DNA from: Bryobacterales bacterium
GTDB lineage: Bacteria > Acidobacteriota > Terriglobia > Bryobacterales > Bryobacteraceae
NCBI GenBank assembly: GCA_003162425.1
Contig: PMOK01000147.1
Coordinates: forward strand, 1 to 34,566
Direction of reading: 5' to 3'
DNA length: 34,566 bases
Under the pieces are notes generated by a model. That model was given only the letters and a program-made list of their open reading frames with translations, did not search any database and was not told the origin of the DNA. Shown here one piece after another: positions 27,201 to 34,549 of this stretch (positions are counted from its first letter, which is position 1; each line of letters opens with the position of its first letter). The translations under genes were made by a program, and so were the position numbers.

Positions 27201-28220
27201 GTCCCGGTGACGGACACCACCGCCAATTTCTTCGAGTTGGGTGGTGACAGTTTGAGAGCCGCTCAGCTTATCGTGCTCATTCAGGAACAGTTCGGCAGGG
27301 AGCTTGCATTTCGGACACTGCTTCGAGCACCGACCGTCGCGCGGATCGCGGCAATTCTGGATGGCGGCGAGAGTACGGCCGACGAAACATTTTCGGAATG
27401 GGACGCGGTGCTGCCGTTGCAGCCGGAAGGCTGGTTGACGCCGCTATTCTGCATCTCGCCAATCGTTCAAGGTCCATACAGTTTTCGCCCACTGGCAAAG
27501 CATCTCGGAGTGGACCGGCCGTTCTTTGTCGTGCGTGTTCTGCCTAAGGAGGGCGAACGCACTCCCACAGTCGAGGAGTTGGCCAGCCGCGCTACACAGG
27601 CTATTCGCGCCACAAGACCGCAAGGTCCCTACATGCTGGGTGGCTATTGTTTCGGTGGAACCATTGCCTTCGAAACCGCTCGCCAGCTCAGGTCCATGGG
27701 TGAAGAAGTACAGATGATCGCTCTCTTTGACACACCCGCGCCCGGATATCCGAAGTTACTCCGTGGACACACGCGAAATTGGAGGCGGTTGCGCGAGGTG
27801 TTTGTGGGAGACGGAGCTCGCAAAATCATTTCTCATTTGGACATGACGGGCCGGTTGATCAAAAGGAAAGTGGTTGGCCAGACCGAACGCCGGCTCGCGC
27901 GCTTTGAATTGACGGATTCGATTCCCGCGGCAGGCGACATCGCGAGCTGGCAGGAGCGCTCCACCAGAATGTACGTGCCGAAACCAATCGACGTTTCCAT
28001 TGCGCAGTTCATCGCTCAGGACGAGGCTATCAGCACCCGAATTCTAGAGGACCCGCGGCTGGCCTGGCGCGAATTGTGCACGGGCGAATTCCACGTGCGC
28101 CGGGTGAGCGGCTCGCACGGAACGTTGTTGGAAGAACCGCGAGCGGTAGATCTTGCCCGAATATTAAGCGGACTGCTGCGACAGGCGAATCCGGAAAAGG
28201 CGTCAGCCGCCGGGCGCTGA
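24210..28220 (+). CDS. Single-module nonribosomal peptide synthetase (C-A-PCP-TE)
   Basis: The protein has 1336 residues. Condensation domain, ~10-430: active-site HHALLDG at 142-148, intact. Adenylation domain, ~465-960: A3 IYTSGSTGKPKAVVITH near 613, A5 NAYGPTETT from 758, A7 LYRTGDQ, A8 GRLDRQVKIRGFRVELDEIE, and A10 GGK at 955-957. Carrier domain, ~975-1045: ELGGDSLRAA with the phosphopantetheine Ser1014. Thioesterase, ~1065-1320: the nucleophile elbow is GGYCFGG with Cys1147 where Ser is usual, plus Asp1174 and His1303, so the triad is Cys-Asp-His. One module should join one activated amino acid to a donor brought to the C domain, then release it. The donor is not encoded nearby. The GTG start overlaps the methyltransferase stop. 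The 3' end overlaps the MsrB-like gene on the other strand by 18 bp. Confidence 0.95.
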   Translation: MTAAESAELYSLTSLQKSMVLASLRAPRSGAYVLQDVCELSEDVDAELLERAWRQVAQRHAALRTSVILAENKFLQRVHANPLIPWLTLDWSGIAPDHGQQTLAEFLRQDWERGFTFDDGVPMRFTLIRSSERSHTLIWTIHHALLDGRSLAIVWQEWFGIYDALRREEELRLDHPKDFRDHVDWVQQQDLNRAEQFWKEYFAGISQTTDYVIDRVRPARASYTEGAGKERVQLSEELTGEIDSFARRHEITVNTMVQGAWALLLARYSDRSDIVFGTTRSGRRSSVEDTAGMVGVVINTLPFRIAVPAHLPLLSWLKQIREQWIAMREFEHTPLEKIWEWSGLPPGMPPFDTLLVYEHEPLSETIRKLGGNWQHRSITRTQRTDSPLTLAAYGRPLLTLEIVYGLSRFGRECVRAMTGHLSTLLQSFVAHPDRPLAELKMLTEHEERWLLDDVNHTQTPYPRDVCVHRLFELQAARIPAHAALDAPGGTVSYQELNQRTNRLAQFLREKGAQPEDFIAVCMDRSPEAVIAVLGVVKAGAAFLPLDPRLPEARLTPMLEDAHPKFVLTDDASFSKLISYGSSVLNLGQLESDMARCSEENLPEIAVPANAAYAIYTSGSTGKPKAVVITHQSLVSYVLAAACVYGIPDSDRRIQFGWMGSDFFVAEVFNHLCAGATLVFCLDRQGNSVTEFLQLLDQQRITITGMPSSWWHQWVALFSQTGFTRPHSLRAVITGMEQVNPAALQTWKREVGTSIRWFNAYGPTETTCTSTIYEAGSSEWEGEQFVPIGKPVANTRTYVLDRERNPVPVGIPGELYIGGVGVARGYLNSPELTAQRFLRDPFSADPTSRLYRTGDQVFYLPDGNLVFLGRLDRQVKIRGFRVELDEIEAVLARHPSVRECAVIVQGQESQQRLIAYLSARGEADPGQLRRHVSAHLPSHMLPAAFVILASMPHTSGGKIDRQSLPAFEPELLGPDQQFQVPATATEKRLAALWQQALGVPVTDTTANFFELGGDSLRAAQLIVLIQEQFGRELAFRTLLRAPTVARIAAILDGGESTADETFSEWDAVLPLQPEGWLTPLFCISPIVQGPYSFRPLAKHLGVDRPFFVVRVLPKEGERTPTVEELASRATQAIRATRPQGPYMLGGYCFGGTIAFETARQLRSMGEEVQMIALFDTPAPGYPKLLRGHTRNWRRLREVFVGDGARKIISHLDMTGRLIKRKVVGQTERRLARFELTDSIPAAGDIASWQERSTRMYVPKPIDVSIAQFIAQDEAISTRILEDPRLAWRELCTGEFHVRRVSGSHGTLLEEPRAVDLARILSGLLRQANPEKASAAGR

Positions 28221-28763
28221 TTTCTTCAGCGGGATAAACTTCACTGCGGACTCGTTGATCGCGAAGCGCAGATGGGTTGGCTCGGGGCCGTCGTTGTACT
28301 CGTAACCAAGATGGGCGTCGCAGCGTTTGCAGATGACGTCCACCCGCTTGGGTTCCTCAGCCATATCAACGTAGGTACGAATGTTCTCCTCGGCGATGAC
28401 AGCCGAGAAACAGGCGTAGCCGCTTGGGCTGTCGAATTTAGTCTGGGAGCTGAACACCGCGCTGCCGCAGCACACGCAGCGGTAGAGGCCAGCATCGCGG
28501 AGCTTAAAATAGGTGCCGTAGTAGGCCAGATCGCTGGTTCCCTTGCGCGTGACGTAAAATTGTTGAAGCGTGAGCAGCTTGCGCCACTCCGCTTCGGTAT
28601 GAAGAACTTTCTTTACGCGAGCGGGACCGATTTTCTCTCCCGCGTCATTGAATTCCACTATCGTCACTTCCGGTTCGGACTCGCTTGAGCGCGCAAGCGA
28701 AACGGATGCGACAACCGCGAAGCATTTAACCAACGAGCGCCGCGTGATTTGTTGTTTAGACAT
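28203..28763 (-). CDS. MsrB-fold protein lacking the catalytic cysteine
   Basis: The protein has 186 residues. The N-terminus has a twin-arginine-like signal (TRRSLVKCFAVVASVSLA). The structural zinc site of methionine-(R)-sulfoxide reductase B is intact: Cys96/Cys99 and Cys145/Cys148. So are His151 (AHLGYEY) and Asn170. But the RxCxN catalytic motif reads RFAIN, with Ala168 in place of Cys. The usual SGWPSF reads SGYACF, placing a Cys at 118. So the normal reductase chemistry is either lost or moved. MsrB enzymes repair oxidised methionine, and periplasmic forms protect exported proteins. It is third in the operon behind the GMC oxidoreductase and subunit-3-like genes, joined by TAATG. Confidence 0.85.
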   Translation of the reverse strand: MSKQQITRRSLVKCFAVVASVSLARSSESEPEVTIVEFNDAGEKIGPARVKKVLHTEAEWRKLLTLQQFYVTRKGTSDLAYYGTYFKLRDAGLYRCVCCGSAVFSSQTKFDSPSGYACFSAVIAEENIRTYVDMAEEPKRVDVICKRCDAHLGYEYNDGPEPTHLRFAINESAVKFIPLKKSAPGG

Positions 28764-29332
28764 TATTTCGAACTGTCCGGCAGTTGAATCGGTACAAGAC
28801 CCGCGTCGAATCCGGCATACTCGTTTTGCATCGTGTTTCCCTTGTATTCCATCTCCTGGTGAATCCCGATGCTGGAGGTGTAGTAGGCGAACGCCGTGGA
28901 CGCCTTGAGCTGTACGAAGAACTGCTCTTCCGGTTTCTTGGGCTTCTTTTCATTCCTGGCCATTTGAGCCACCACGGCCACGCGCTGCTTGGGCGTCGAC
29001 TCGAGAAACGTTTTCTGATGCAGCTCGCCGCTCAGTTTATCCACCAGCTTCAGGCCTTCCCGGAATTTCTGGCGCGGTTCAGCCTCGAACGATTCCGCGA
29101 GTGATTTGTCCAGATACGTGGCAACCTTCGCGGCTCTGGCTCCAGGAGAATGATCGTCGGCGGGAATGATGATCTCGGTCAACTCATCCACCATCTGGAA
29201 TTCGGCTGGGGTGAAGAAGAGTGGGGTCGTTTGTTGTGCGACACCTTGGGCAACCCCTTGAGCCACCACGGGCACGGCTGCCACTGCGCCCGCTGCGATT
29301 CGTAAAAGATCCCGCCGTGAATGTCCTTCCAT
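28763..29332 (-). CDS. Gluconate 2-dehydrogenase subunit 3 family protein (Tat-exported)
   Basis: The protein has 189 residues. It starts with a clear twin-arginine signal (SRRDLLRIAAGAVAAVPVVA). A small VAQG tandem repeat (VAQGVAQGVAQ) follows at the cleavage region. The mature part resembles the PF13618 family: FTPAEFQMVDELTEIIIPAD near the start, then helices with conserved YTSSIGIHQEMEYKG. In known three-part dehydrogenases this subunit accompanies the GMC-type flavoprotein and helps its export or assembly. Both junctions in the operon are TAATG (29330-29334 and 28761-28765), implying coupled translation. Because the flavoprotein has no signal of its own, it may be carried out by this partner (inference). 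Confidence 0.87.
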   Translation of the reverse strand: MEGHSRRDLLRIAAGAVAAVPVVAQGVAQGVAQQTTPLFFTPAEFQMVDELTEIIIPADDHSPGARAAKVATYLDKSLAESFEAEPRQKFREGLKLVDKLSGELHQKTFLESTPKQRVAVVAQMARNEKKPKKPEEQFFVQLKASTAFAYYTSSIGIHQEMEYKGNTMQNEYAGFDAGLVPIQLPDSSK

Positions 29333-31116
29333 TACACGTTCCCCTTTCTGAGCTCATCCGCAAGATGCTCGCAGGAACGCCAGCACAAGGCCATGATGGT
29401 CCAAGTGGGATTCTGGCAGGATGCGTTTACATGGCTCGATCCATCCACCACTAGCAGATTGGGGACATCGTGCGATTGCTGGAATTGGTTCAGCACCGAT
29501 GTTTTCGGATCGTTGCCCATGCGTGAGGTTCCCAGCTCGTGGATCGACCAGCCCTCGGTCAAAATTTCCCGGTTCACTGAAACAACCTCGATACCGGATG
29601 CTTCAAACATTTCGCGCGCAGTGACGGCCATGTCGGCCGCCATTTTCTTCTCGTTGTCGCCGAACGTGTAGTTGAATTTGAGAACCGGCACGCCCCACTT
29701 GTCCTTCACATTCGGATCGATGCTCACTCCATTTTCGTAGCGCGGAAGAACCTCGCCGAACGCACCCATGCTGATGTAGGCGCCGGCGTAATCGCGCACG
29801 GCTTTCTTGTAGCTCGTTCCGAATCCAAGCGTCTCGAACGCGTTGCCGGGGATCATGGTGGTCCCGCTGCTGCCTTCGAATCCGTAGCCGCGGATGAAGT
29901 TGGATTGCTTGTCGGCCAGATTCCGGAAACGAGCCAGATAGAAACTGCCGGGCCTCCCGTCGTCCAGGGTGCGAGGCTTGCCGACCAGATCCTTCACCAA
30001 ACCGTTGATGCCGGGACCCATGATGTGCTCGCAGAAATTGTGTCCCACGTGATTGCTTGAATTTCCGATGCCATTGGGATGCTGGCTTGATTTGGATAGC
30101 ATCAGCAGGCGCGCGGATTCGAGCGTGGACGCTCCCAGTATCACAACGCGGGCGCGAGCTTCGTACGTCTTGCCGGATTCCGTGTCGATGAAGTTCACGC
30201 CCCGAGCCTTGCCGGTATTGGGGTCGACGGTGACTTCGAAAACGGTGGAGTTGGGGCGCAGCGTGAGATTTCCGGTATCCATCGCAGGCCGGATAAGCCC
30301 AGTGGGCGAATCGAACGCGGCGTGAATATCGCATCCACCCACGCGCCGGTCACACGCACCACGCCCGAAACATTTGCTCCGGTATTTGTTGTGTTTCAAA
30401 CCATCCGTGGTTACGCCGGCGCGATAGGGCGTCAGCACACGGCCCATTTTCGCGAGCTCGCCGCGAAACTTCAATTCGGACGCGGTCAGCTTATTGGGAC
30501 GCTGGAAAAGGCTGTCCGGCAGGTACGGCAGGTTTTCCTTGTGGCCGGAGACTCCCAGGTACAGATCCACTTTGTCGTAGTAGGGCGCGATGTCGGCGTA
30601 GGAAATGGGCCAGTCTTCGCCGTAGCCGTCGCGCGATTTGGCCTTGAAATCGTAATCGGAAAGGCGCAGCGCCAGGCGTCCCCAGATGTTGGTCTTGCCG
30701 CCTACGCAGCGGGCGCGCACCCAGGCGTATTTGGTGCCGGTGTAGGGATGGTCCTTCTCATCCACCACGATGTTCTTGCTGTAATCCGGACCGTTCCAGC
30801 CCTGAACGTACGACTCGACGTGCGGATATTTGGAGTCTTTCGCATACGGCGGATTGCGGATGTTGTATTCGTTCAGGCCCAAGGGATGATAGCCGGGCGG
30901 CATTTCACCGCGGCGCGGATGATCGTAAGGCCACTCCATCGACTTCAGCTCTTTGGTGGTGTCCAGTTGCTTGCCCGCTTCGAGTAGCAACACTTTCATG
31001 CCTTGCGAGGTGAGGACATGGGCAGCCATCCCGCCCGCCGCTCCCGATCCGACCACGATGGCGTCATAGACAATCTTGAGGTCAACCTGCGGGCCGGGCG
31101 CGCTGGGGCTTTGCAT
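29332..31116 (-). CDS. GMC-family oxidoreductase (FAD-dependent sugar/alcohol dehydrogenase)
   Basis: The protein has 594 residues. The FAD-binding Rossmann motif is near the N-terminus (AIVVGSGAAGGMAAHVL), with the usual acidic end of strand 2 (LLLEAGKQLD). GMC signatures follow: VGGKTNIWGRLALRLSDYDF, the second signature region VVILGASTLESARLLML, and a C-terminal HELGTSRMG (His526) with SSHVNASCQNPTWTIMAL at the active site. It resembles the large subunit of periplasmic gluconate-type dehydrogenases more than fungal oxidases. The electron-accepting cytochrome c subunit usually found with this family is not encoded in this operon, so electrons must go elsewhere. First of three coupled genes. 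There is no signal peptide. Confidence 0.93.
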   Translation of the reverse strand: MQSPSAPGPQVDLKIVYDAIVVGSGAAGGMAAHVLTSQGMKVLLLEAGKQLDTTKELKSMEWPYDHPRRGEMPPGYHPLGLNEYNIRNPPYAKDSKYPHVESYVQGWNGPDYSKNIVVDEKDHPYTGTKYAWVRARCVGGKTNIWGRLALRLSDYDFKAKSRDGYGEDWPISYADIAPYYDKVDLYLGVSGHKENLPYLPDSLFQRPNKLTASELKFRGELAKMGRVLTPYRAGVTTDGLKHNKYRSKCFGRGACDRRVGGCDIHAAFDSPTGLIRPAMDTGNLTLRPNSTVFEVTVDPNTGKARGVNFIDTESGKTYEARARVVILGASTLESARLLMLSKSSQHPNGIGNSSNHVGHNFCEHIMGPGINGLVKDLVGKPRTLDDGRPGSFYLARFRNLADKQSNFIRGYGFEGSSGTTMIPGNAFETLGFGTSYKKAVRDYAGAYISMGAFGEVLPRYENGVSIDPNVKDKWGVPVLKFNYTFGDNEKKMAADMAVTAREMFEASGIEVVSVNREILTEGWSIHELGTSRMGNDPKTSVLNQFQQSHDVPNLLVVDGSSHVNASCQNPTWTIMALCWRSCEHLADELRKGNV

Positions 31117-31204
31117 AAAACTCTAGTCTACCGAAATTGGCGTCACCAGACCGCTCCGCAACATTTTCCGCGATCACCTGCGCCGAAGAATAAGCATCAC
31201 TTGC

Positions 31205-31241
31205 TTGACCACATACGGTCAAAGTGACTTGGATCGGTCAC
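31205..31241. promoter_or_regulatory. Two adjacent inverted repeats upstream of the DUF899 gene
   Basis: TTGACC-6 bp-GGTCAA (31205-31222) is a perfect palindrome. It is followed directly by GTGAC-8 bp-GTCAC (31224-31241). They lie in the 298-bp region between the divergent GMC operon and the DUF899 gene and look like a regulator binding site. Which gene is controlled is not known. The rest of that region holds no gene that I can support. Confidence 0.4.
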
Positions 31242-31414
31242 GCGGCAACCGGCTGACTGATCGAGGCAGGAGAGCTCGTGAACGCAGAAGGTATGCTCGT
31301 CGAGCCTCCGGGACCATTCAATTGCTCAGTTTGGAGCCGATGTGTCGCGTGGTAGCGCTCGGCCAGGGCGAATGGTCCCCGGCGTGTCTGAACGACTTCA
31401 AGGAGAAACGATAG

Positions 31415-32179
31415 ATGGCGACAAGCACAATTGCACATCCGGAAATCCTTTCGCGGGACCAGTGGCTGGCCGAGCGGAAGGAACTTCTGGCACATGAAAA
31501 GGACGTCACCAAGCACTACGACCGCGTGAATGCCGAGCGGCGCCGGCTTCCCATGGTGAAGATCGAAAAGAACTATGTCTTCGACGGCCCGCATGGCAAA
31601 CCGAGCCTCAAGGACCTCTTCGAGGGTCGCAGGCAACTCATCGTCTATCACTTCATGTTCGACCCGGCGTGGGACAAGGGCTGCTCGGGCTGCACCAGTT
31701 TTGTGGACGCCCTGGGCGATCTGTCGCTGCTGAACAAGCGCGACACGACGTTCGTGGTGGTTTCTCGTGCCCCGCTCGCCAAGCTCGAGGCCTTTAAAGC
31801 GCAAAAGGGATGGAGCATTGCGTGGTTTTCGTCGTTTGGCAGTGATTTCAATTACGATTTTCACGTGACGTTCGACCAGAAGGTGGCGCCACCCGAATAC
31901 AACTATCGGACCCAGGCTGAGGTGTCGGCCGCAAAGGGCCACGCCGTCGTTTTGGAGGGTGAGGAGCACGGCTTAAGCGTCTTCTTCCGGATCGATGAAG
32001 ATGTTTTCCACACGTACACAGCGTACGCACGCGGCACCGAAGGGCTCACGGATTCCTACCGCCTCCTGGATACGACACCTTATGGGCGCCAGCAGGATTT
32101 CGAGGAATCGCCCGCCGGTTGCTTACCGCGGCGCATCTGCGGCACCGAAAGCCCGATTCCGGTTCCAAACGCGATATAG
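31415..32179 (+). CDS. DUF899 thioredoxin-fold protein with altered C-terminus
   Basis: The protein has 254 residues and an AAGGAG ribosome-binding site at 31400-31405. It matches the DUF899 family: [17 protein letters not shown] at the start, then [37 protein letters not shown] (Cys90 and Cys93) and [20 protein letters not shown]. The fold is thioredoxin-like and a redox role is likely but unproven. Family resemblance ends near DFEESPAG at about 32120. The last 18 residues (from [10 protein letters not shown]) are unlike the usual C-terminus, which normally continues with an aromatic- and His-rich tail. The same bases hold the end of an antisense gene that is also cut there. The truncated tail is my inference from memory of the family. 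Confidence 0.85.
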   Translation: MATSTIAHPEILSRDQWLAERKELLAHEKDVTKHYDRVNAERRRLPMVKIEKNYVFDGPHGKPSLKDLFEGRRQLIVYHFMFDPAWDKGCSGCTSFVDALGDLSLLNKRDTTFVVVSRAPLAKLEAFKAQKGWSIAWFSSFGSDFNYDFHVTFDQKVAPPEYNYRTQAEVSAAKGHAVVLEGEEHGLSVFFRIDEDVFHTYTAYARGTEGLTDSYRLLDTTPYGRQQDFEESPAGCLPRRICGTESPIPVPNAI

Positions 32180-32313
32180 GCCGCCAAGCAAAGTGGGCAC
32201 TTTGGCAAGAACACCAGGATCGCACCCGGAACCGCCCATCTGGCGCTGTCGAGACAACGCCGAACGAGCGTCCGTGGCCGCAGATCGAGTCTGCTGCAAC
32301 AATCAACACTCAT
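32080..32313 (-). pseudogene. Truncated small membrane protein with CPxC motif
   Basis: The frame has 77 residues. The middle part (RWAVPGAILVFLPKCPLC, then [16 protein letters not shown], about 32131-32238) looks like the conserved opening of a small membrane protein family of Acidobacteria-type genomes, which normally continues with further membrane segments. Here the resemblance stops at about codon 60 and the frame ends after an unrelated basic tail. That stop point coincides with the loss of resemblance in the DUF899 gene on the other strand. It may be a non-functional remnant. Family function is unknown. The sequence from 32314 to 32381 shows nothing else. Confidence 0.5.
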
Positions 32314-32381
32314 GAATGATCACGACTTTCCGTAAGTCGGCGACTCACTGACCTTGTATTAGTGCAACCGAAGCGATCGAG

Positions 32382-32798
32382 CTAGGGGACTGGCCCAGTA
32401 ACGCCAATCGAAAACTTCACACCGACGCGAAAGGCACGGAGTCCGAAGGTCGTGGTGCTGGGATGGATTTGGAACCTCGCGACCAACAGTTCCGTTATCC
32501 AGCCGCCCGTGTAACAGACATTGGCGATGATCCCGTACGTAATGATGCCAAGCGGCACCAGAACCGGTAGATTCGGTATGCCGATAGCTTCGCCGACCAA
32601 GGGTTCGGCGATGAGGCCGCAAGTGATCAACAAGAAGCAGGTCACCGTTCCGACGCCTGCCAACACTTTGTTGTAAAAGAACCGGCGCTTCTCCCACCAC
32701 TCGATCACATCCCAGCTGTCATCCTGGAGAGGATCGCGCTGGTAAGCCGGTACGCCGAGGAATCTGTCCAAGGCACCGAACAAGCCGAAGGATAGCAC
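32382..32798 (-). CDS. Small integral membrane protein, unknown function
   Basis: The protein has 138 residues. A cytoplasmic-looking start contains DVIEWWEKRRFFYNKVLAG, a WWEKRR-type block that precedes membrane segments in several uncharacterised bacterial proteins. Two long hydrophobic stretches follow (GVGTVTCFLLITCGLI and PVLVPLGIITYGIIANVCYT). A third, shorter one is possible near the C-terminus. No catalytic or binding motif is seen. It is on the same strand as the ketopantoate-reductase-like gene 70 bp upstream and may share its transcript. I cannot assign a function. Confidence 0.6.
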   Translation of the reverse strand: MLSFGLFGALDRFLGVPAYQRDPLQDDSWDVIEWWEKRRFFYNKVLAGVGTVTCFLLITCGLIAEPLVGEAIGIPNLPVLVPLGIITYGIIANVCYTGGWITELLVARFQIHPSTTTFGLRAFRVGVKFSIGVTGPVP

Positions 32799-32868
32799 GT
32801 AGGCACGCTTGGGTCATCCGCACGGCGTGCGTTGGATCACACATGCGGTCGAAGAATGTTCTGACCCG

Positions 32869-33831
32869 CTACGCTCTCCTCTTCTTCGCCGGATAAGACT
32901 CGATCCTTCCACGAAGCGCGGCCAGGTGTGGCATGGCAACGCCGAGGCTCTCTCCTGTATTGAGCACATCGAAGTAAAAGCGCTTCATCTCCTCGGCGCT
33001 GTTGGCGAAGTGACTTGCCCTCAGAAGGCGCCGCCCTTTTTCAGTGAATCGAACGCTGTAAGCACCGGCTAGGGCTGCGAGCCACGTTGGCGTGTTCAAA
33101 ACACTTCTCGCGTCGGGATAACTTCCCGGATTGACGCCGCGGGCCGCAAGCACACCCAGTGCGTCCCGCACAGCCCACACCCCCAACCTCAAGGTCGCAA
33201 GGCTCCGCGTGGCTTCGGCGATGCCTCCTGCCCAAAGACACACTCCTATTCCGCCTGCATTGATCGCGTGGTGCACCCACAGCCATTCGATGATGTTTGG
33301 TTTCACGTCCAAGTTGAAACCAGCGCTCTGGAACAGTTCCGCCACAGCTTTAAACCTGTCCGGATCAGAACCGTTCAACATACCAAGGCGCACCGCCGGG
33401 TCCACGGTTGCAACCAGGATGCCCCGAGCATCGACACCGCCAGAGGCTTTGGCGTAACCCCACAGCGCAGACGATCTTGCCAGAATTCGGTCAATGTCCT
33501 CCGTTCCATCCCAATTTGCAGTGAATAAGAGAATGGTTGCGCCGGGTGCATCTGCCAGGTACTGCTGAATAGCCTGAACGGCCTGGTAGTGCTTGGTCGC
33601 GACAATCACGAGGTCGAAGCCGTCCGATGGGCTGATCGTCCTAACTGTCTTCGGAGTGTAGTTAGCGCGGGTGTGTTTGGGATACCCAGTCCGCAGGTCC
33701 AACAAGTCCAAGGTCTCAGTGCTAGGAAGACCTTCTTTTCGGACGACATGGGTGACATGGATGCCCGCGGTCGCGAGCGCCCAGCCGTAGATGGTGCCAA
33801 CCACCCCCCGGCCGATTATTAGAACGTTCAT
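32869..33831 (-). CDS. Ketopantoate reductase-like dehydrogenase (ApbA/PanE family)
   Basis: The protein has 320 residues from ATG 33831, where the Rossmann motif starts at once (MNVLIIGRGVVGTIYGWALA, GxGxxG). The frame reaches 33888 but the extra 19 residues would precede the nucleotide-binding strand. FDLVIVATKHYQA holds the Lys at the place of the PanE VKTxQ motif, and TANWDGTEDI corresponds to the later conserved Asn region. The C-terminal half is helical, as in the family. True PanE reduces ketopantoate for pantothenate synthesis, but many relatives have other substrates, so panE is not assigned. It is divergent from the Nudix gene. Confidence 0.85.
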   Translation of the reverse strand: MNVLIIGRGVVGTIYGWALATAGIHVTHVVRKEGLPSTETLDLLDLRTGYPKHTRANYTPKTVRTISPSDGFDLVIVATKHYQAVQAIQQYLADAPGATILLFTANWDGTEDIDRILARSSALWGYAKASGGVDARGILVATVDPAVRLGMLNGSDPDRFKAVAELFQSAGFNLDVKPNIIEWLWVHHAINAGGIGVCLWAGGIAEATRSLATLRLGVWAVRDALGVLAARGVNPGSYPDARSVLNTPTWLAALAGAYSVRFTEKGRRLLRASHFANSAEEMKRFYFDVLNTGESLGVAMPHLAALRGRIESYPAKKRRA

Positions 33832-33950
33832 TTTTGACTCGAAGCTCGCTTGAGCTTTGACAGCCAATGGTACCTCGATGTATGGCATTCGGCACTCGTG
33901 ACTTTGGCAGTAACTTGTCCGTCGTGCTCTTGCACGATATCCTTCAGGTC

Positions 33951-34538
33951 ATGAGTCGCTCGGAGCGTGTACGCGTCCAGTCCGTCGAAGTTCTGTCCGA
34001 CGATTGGTATGCCTTACAAAAAACCACTTTCGAATATCTGCGAAGAGACGGGACGTGGCAAACGCTGAGCCGGGAAACATACGATCGAGGAAATGGAGCG
34101 GTGGTTCTGCTTTACAACCGGGAGGCCCGGACCGTGGTGCTAACCCGCCAATTTCGATACCCGGCCTACGTCAACGGTCTCGCCGACGGATTGTTGATGG
34201 AGGCATGTGCCGGCCTACTGGATAATGATGCGCCCGATGCATGCATCCAGCGCGAGGCGGCGGAAGAGACGGGATTTCGGATCGGGAATCCGAAGCGCGT
34301 CTTCGAGGCATACATGAGTCCCGGCTCAGTTACGGAGAAGCTGTACTTCTACGTCGCGGAGTATTGGCATCATCAGCGGGCTGGCGCCGGGGGTGGTGAC
34401 CACAGCGAAGGCGAGGATATCGAGGTGGTGGAATTGGCCTTCGACAGGGCGCTTGAGATGGTGGCGCGCGGCGAGATCATGGACGGGAAGACGATCATGC
34501 TGCTGTTGTACGCGCAGACCGCGGGTTTGCTCTGCTAG
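33951..34538 (+). CDS. Nudix hydrolase, NudK-like (nucleotide-sugar pyrophosphatase)
   Basis: The protein has 195 residues from ATG 33951; an upstream in-frame start at 33867 would overlap the promoter region of the divergent gene. Length and layout match NudK: N-terminal DDWYALQKTTFEYLRRDG, then NGAVVLLYN, LTRQFRYPAYVNG, the Nudix box, and YMSPGSVTEKLYFYVAEY. The Nudix box reads GLLDNDAPDACIQREAAEET: the catalytic REAAEETG core is intact, but the first Glu of the Gx5E part is Ala. NudK hydrolyses GDP-mannose and related nucleotide sugars; that substrate is assumed by resemblance. It is a single gene in the window. Confidence 0.87.
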   Translation: MSRSERVRVQSVEVLSDDWYALQKTTFEYLRRDGTWQTLSRETYDRGNGAVVLLYNREARTVVLTRQFRYPAYVNGLADGLLMEACAGLLDNDAPDACIQREAAEETGFRIGNPKRVFEAYMSPGSVTEKLYFYVAEYWHHQRAGAGGGDHSEGEDIEVVELAFDRALEMVARGEIMDGKTIMLLLYAQTAGLLC

Positions 34539-34549
34539 ACTTCGTCTCT

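Noticed and set aside
30322-30987. 221-codon frame antisense to the GMC oxidoreductase
   Set aside because: Shadow of the well-supported flavoprotein; the same holds for 29603-30334 on the minus strand in another frame.
31238-31969. 243-codon minus-strand frame over the DUF899 gene
   Set aside because: Antisense shadow; the plus-strand gene has a ribosome-binding site and family resemblance.
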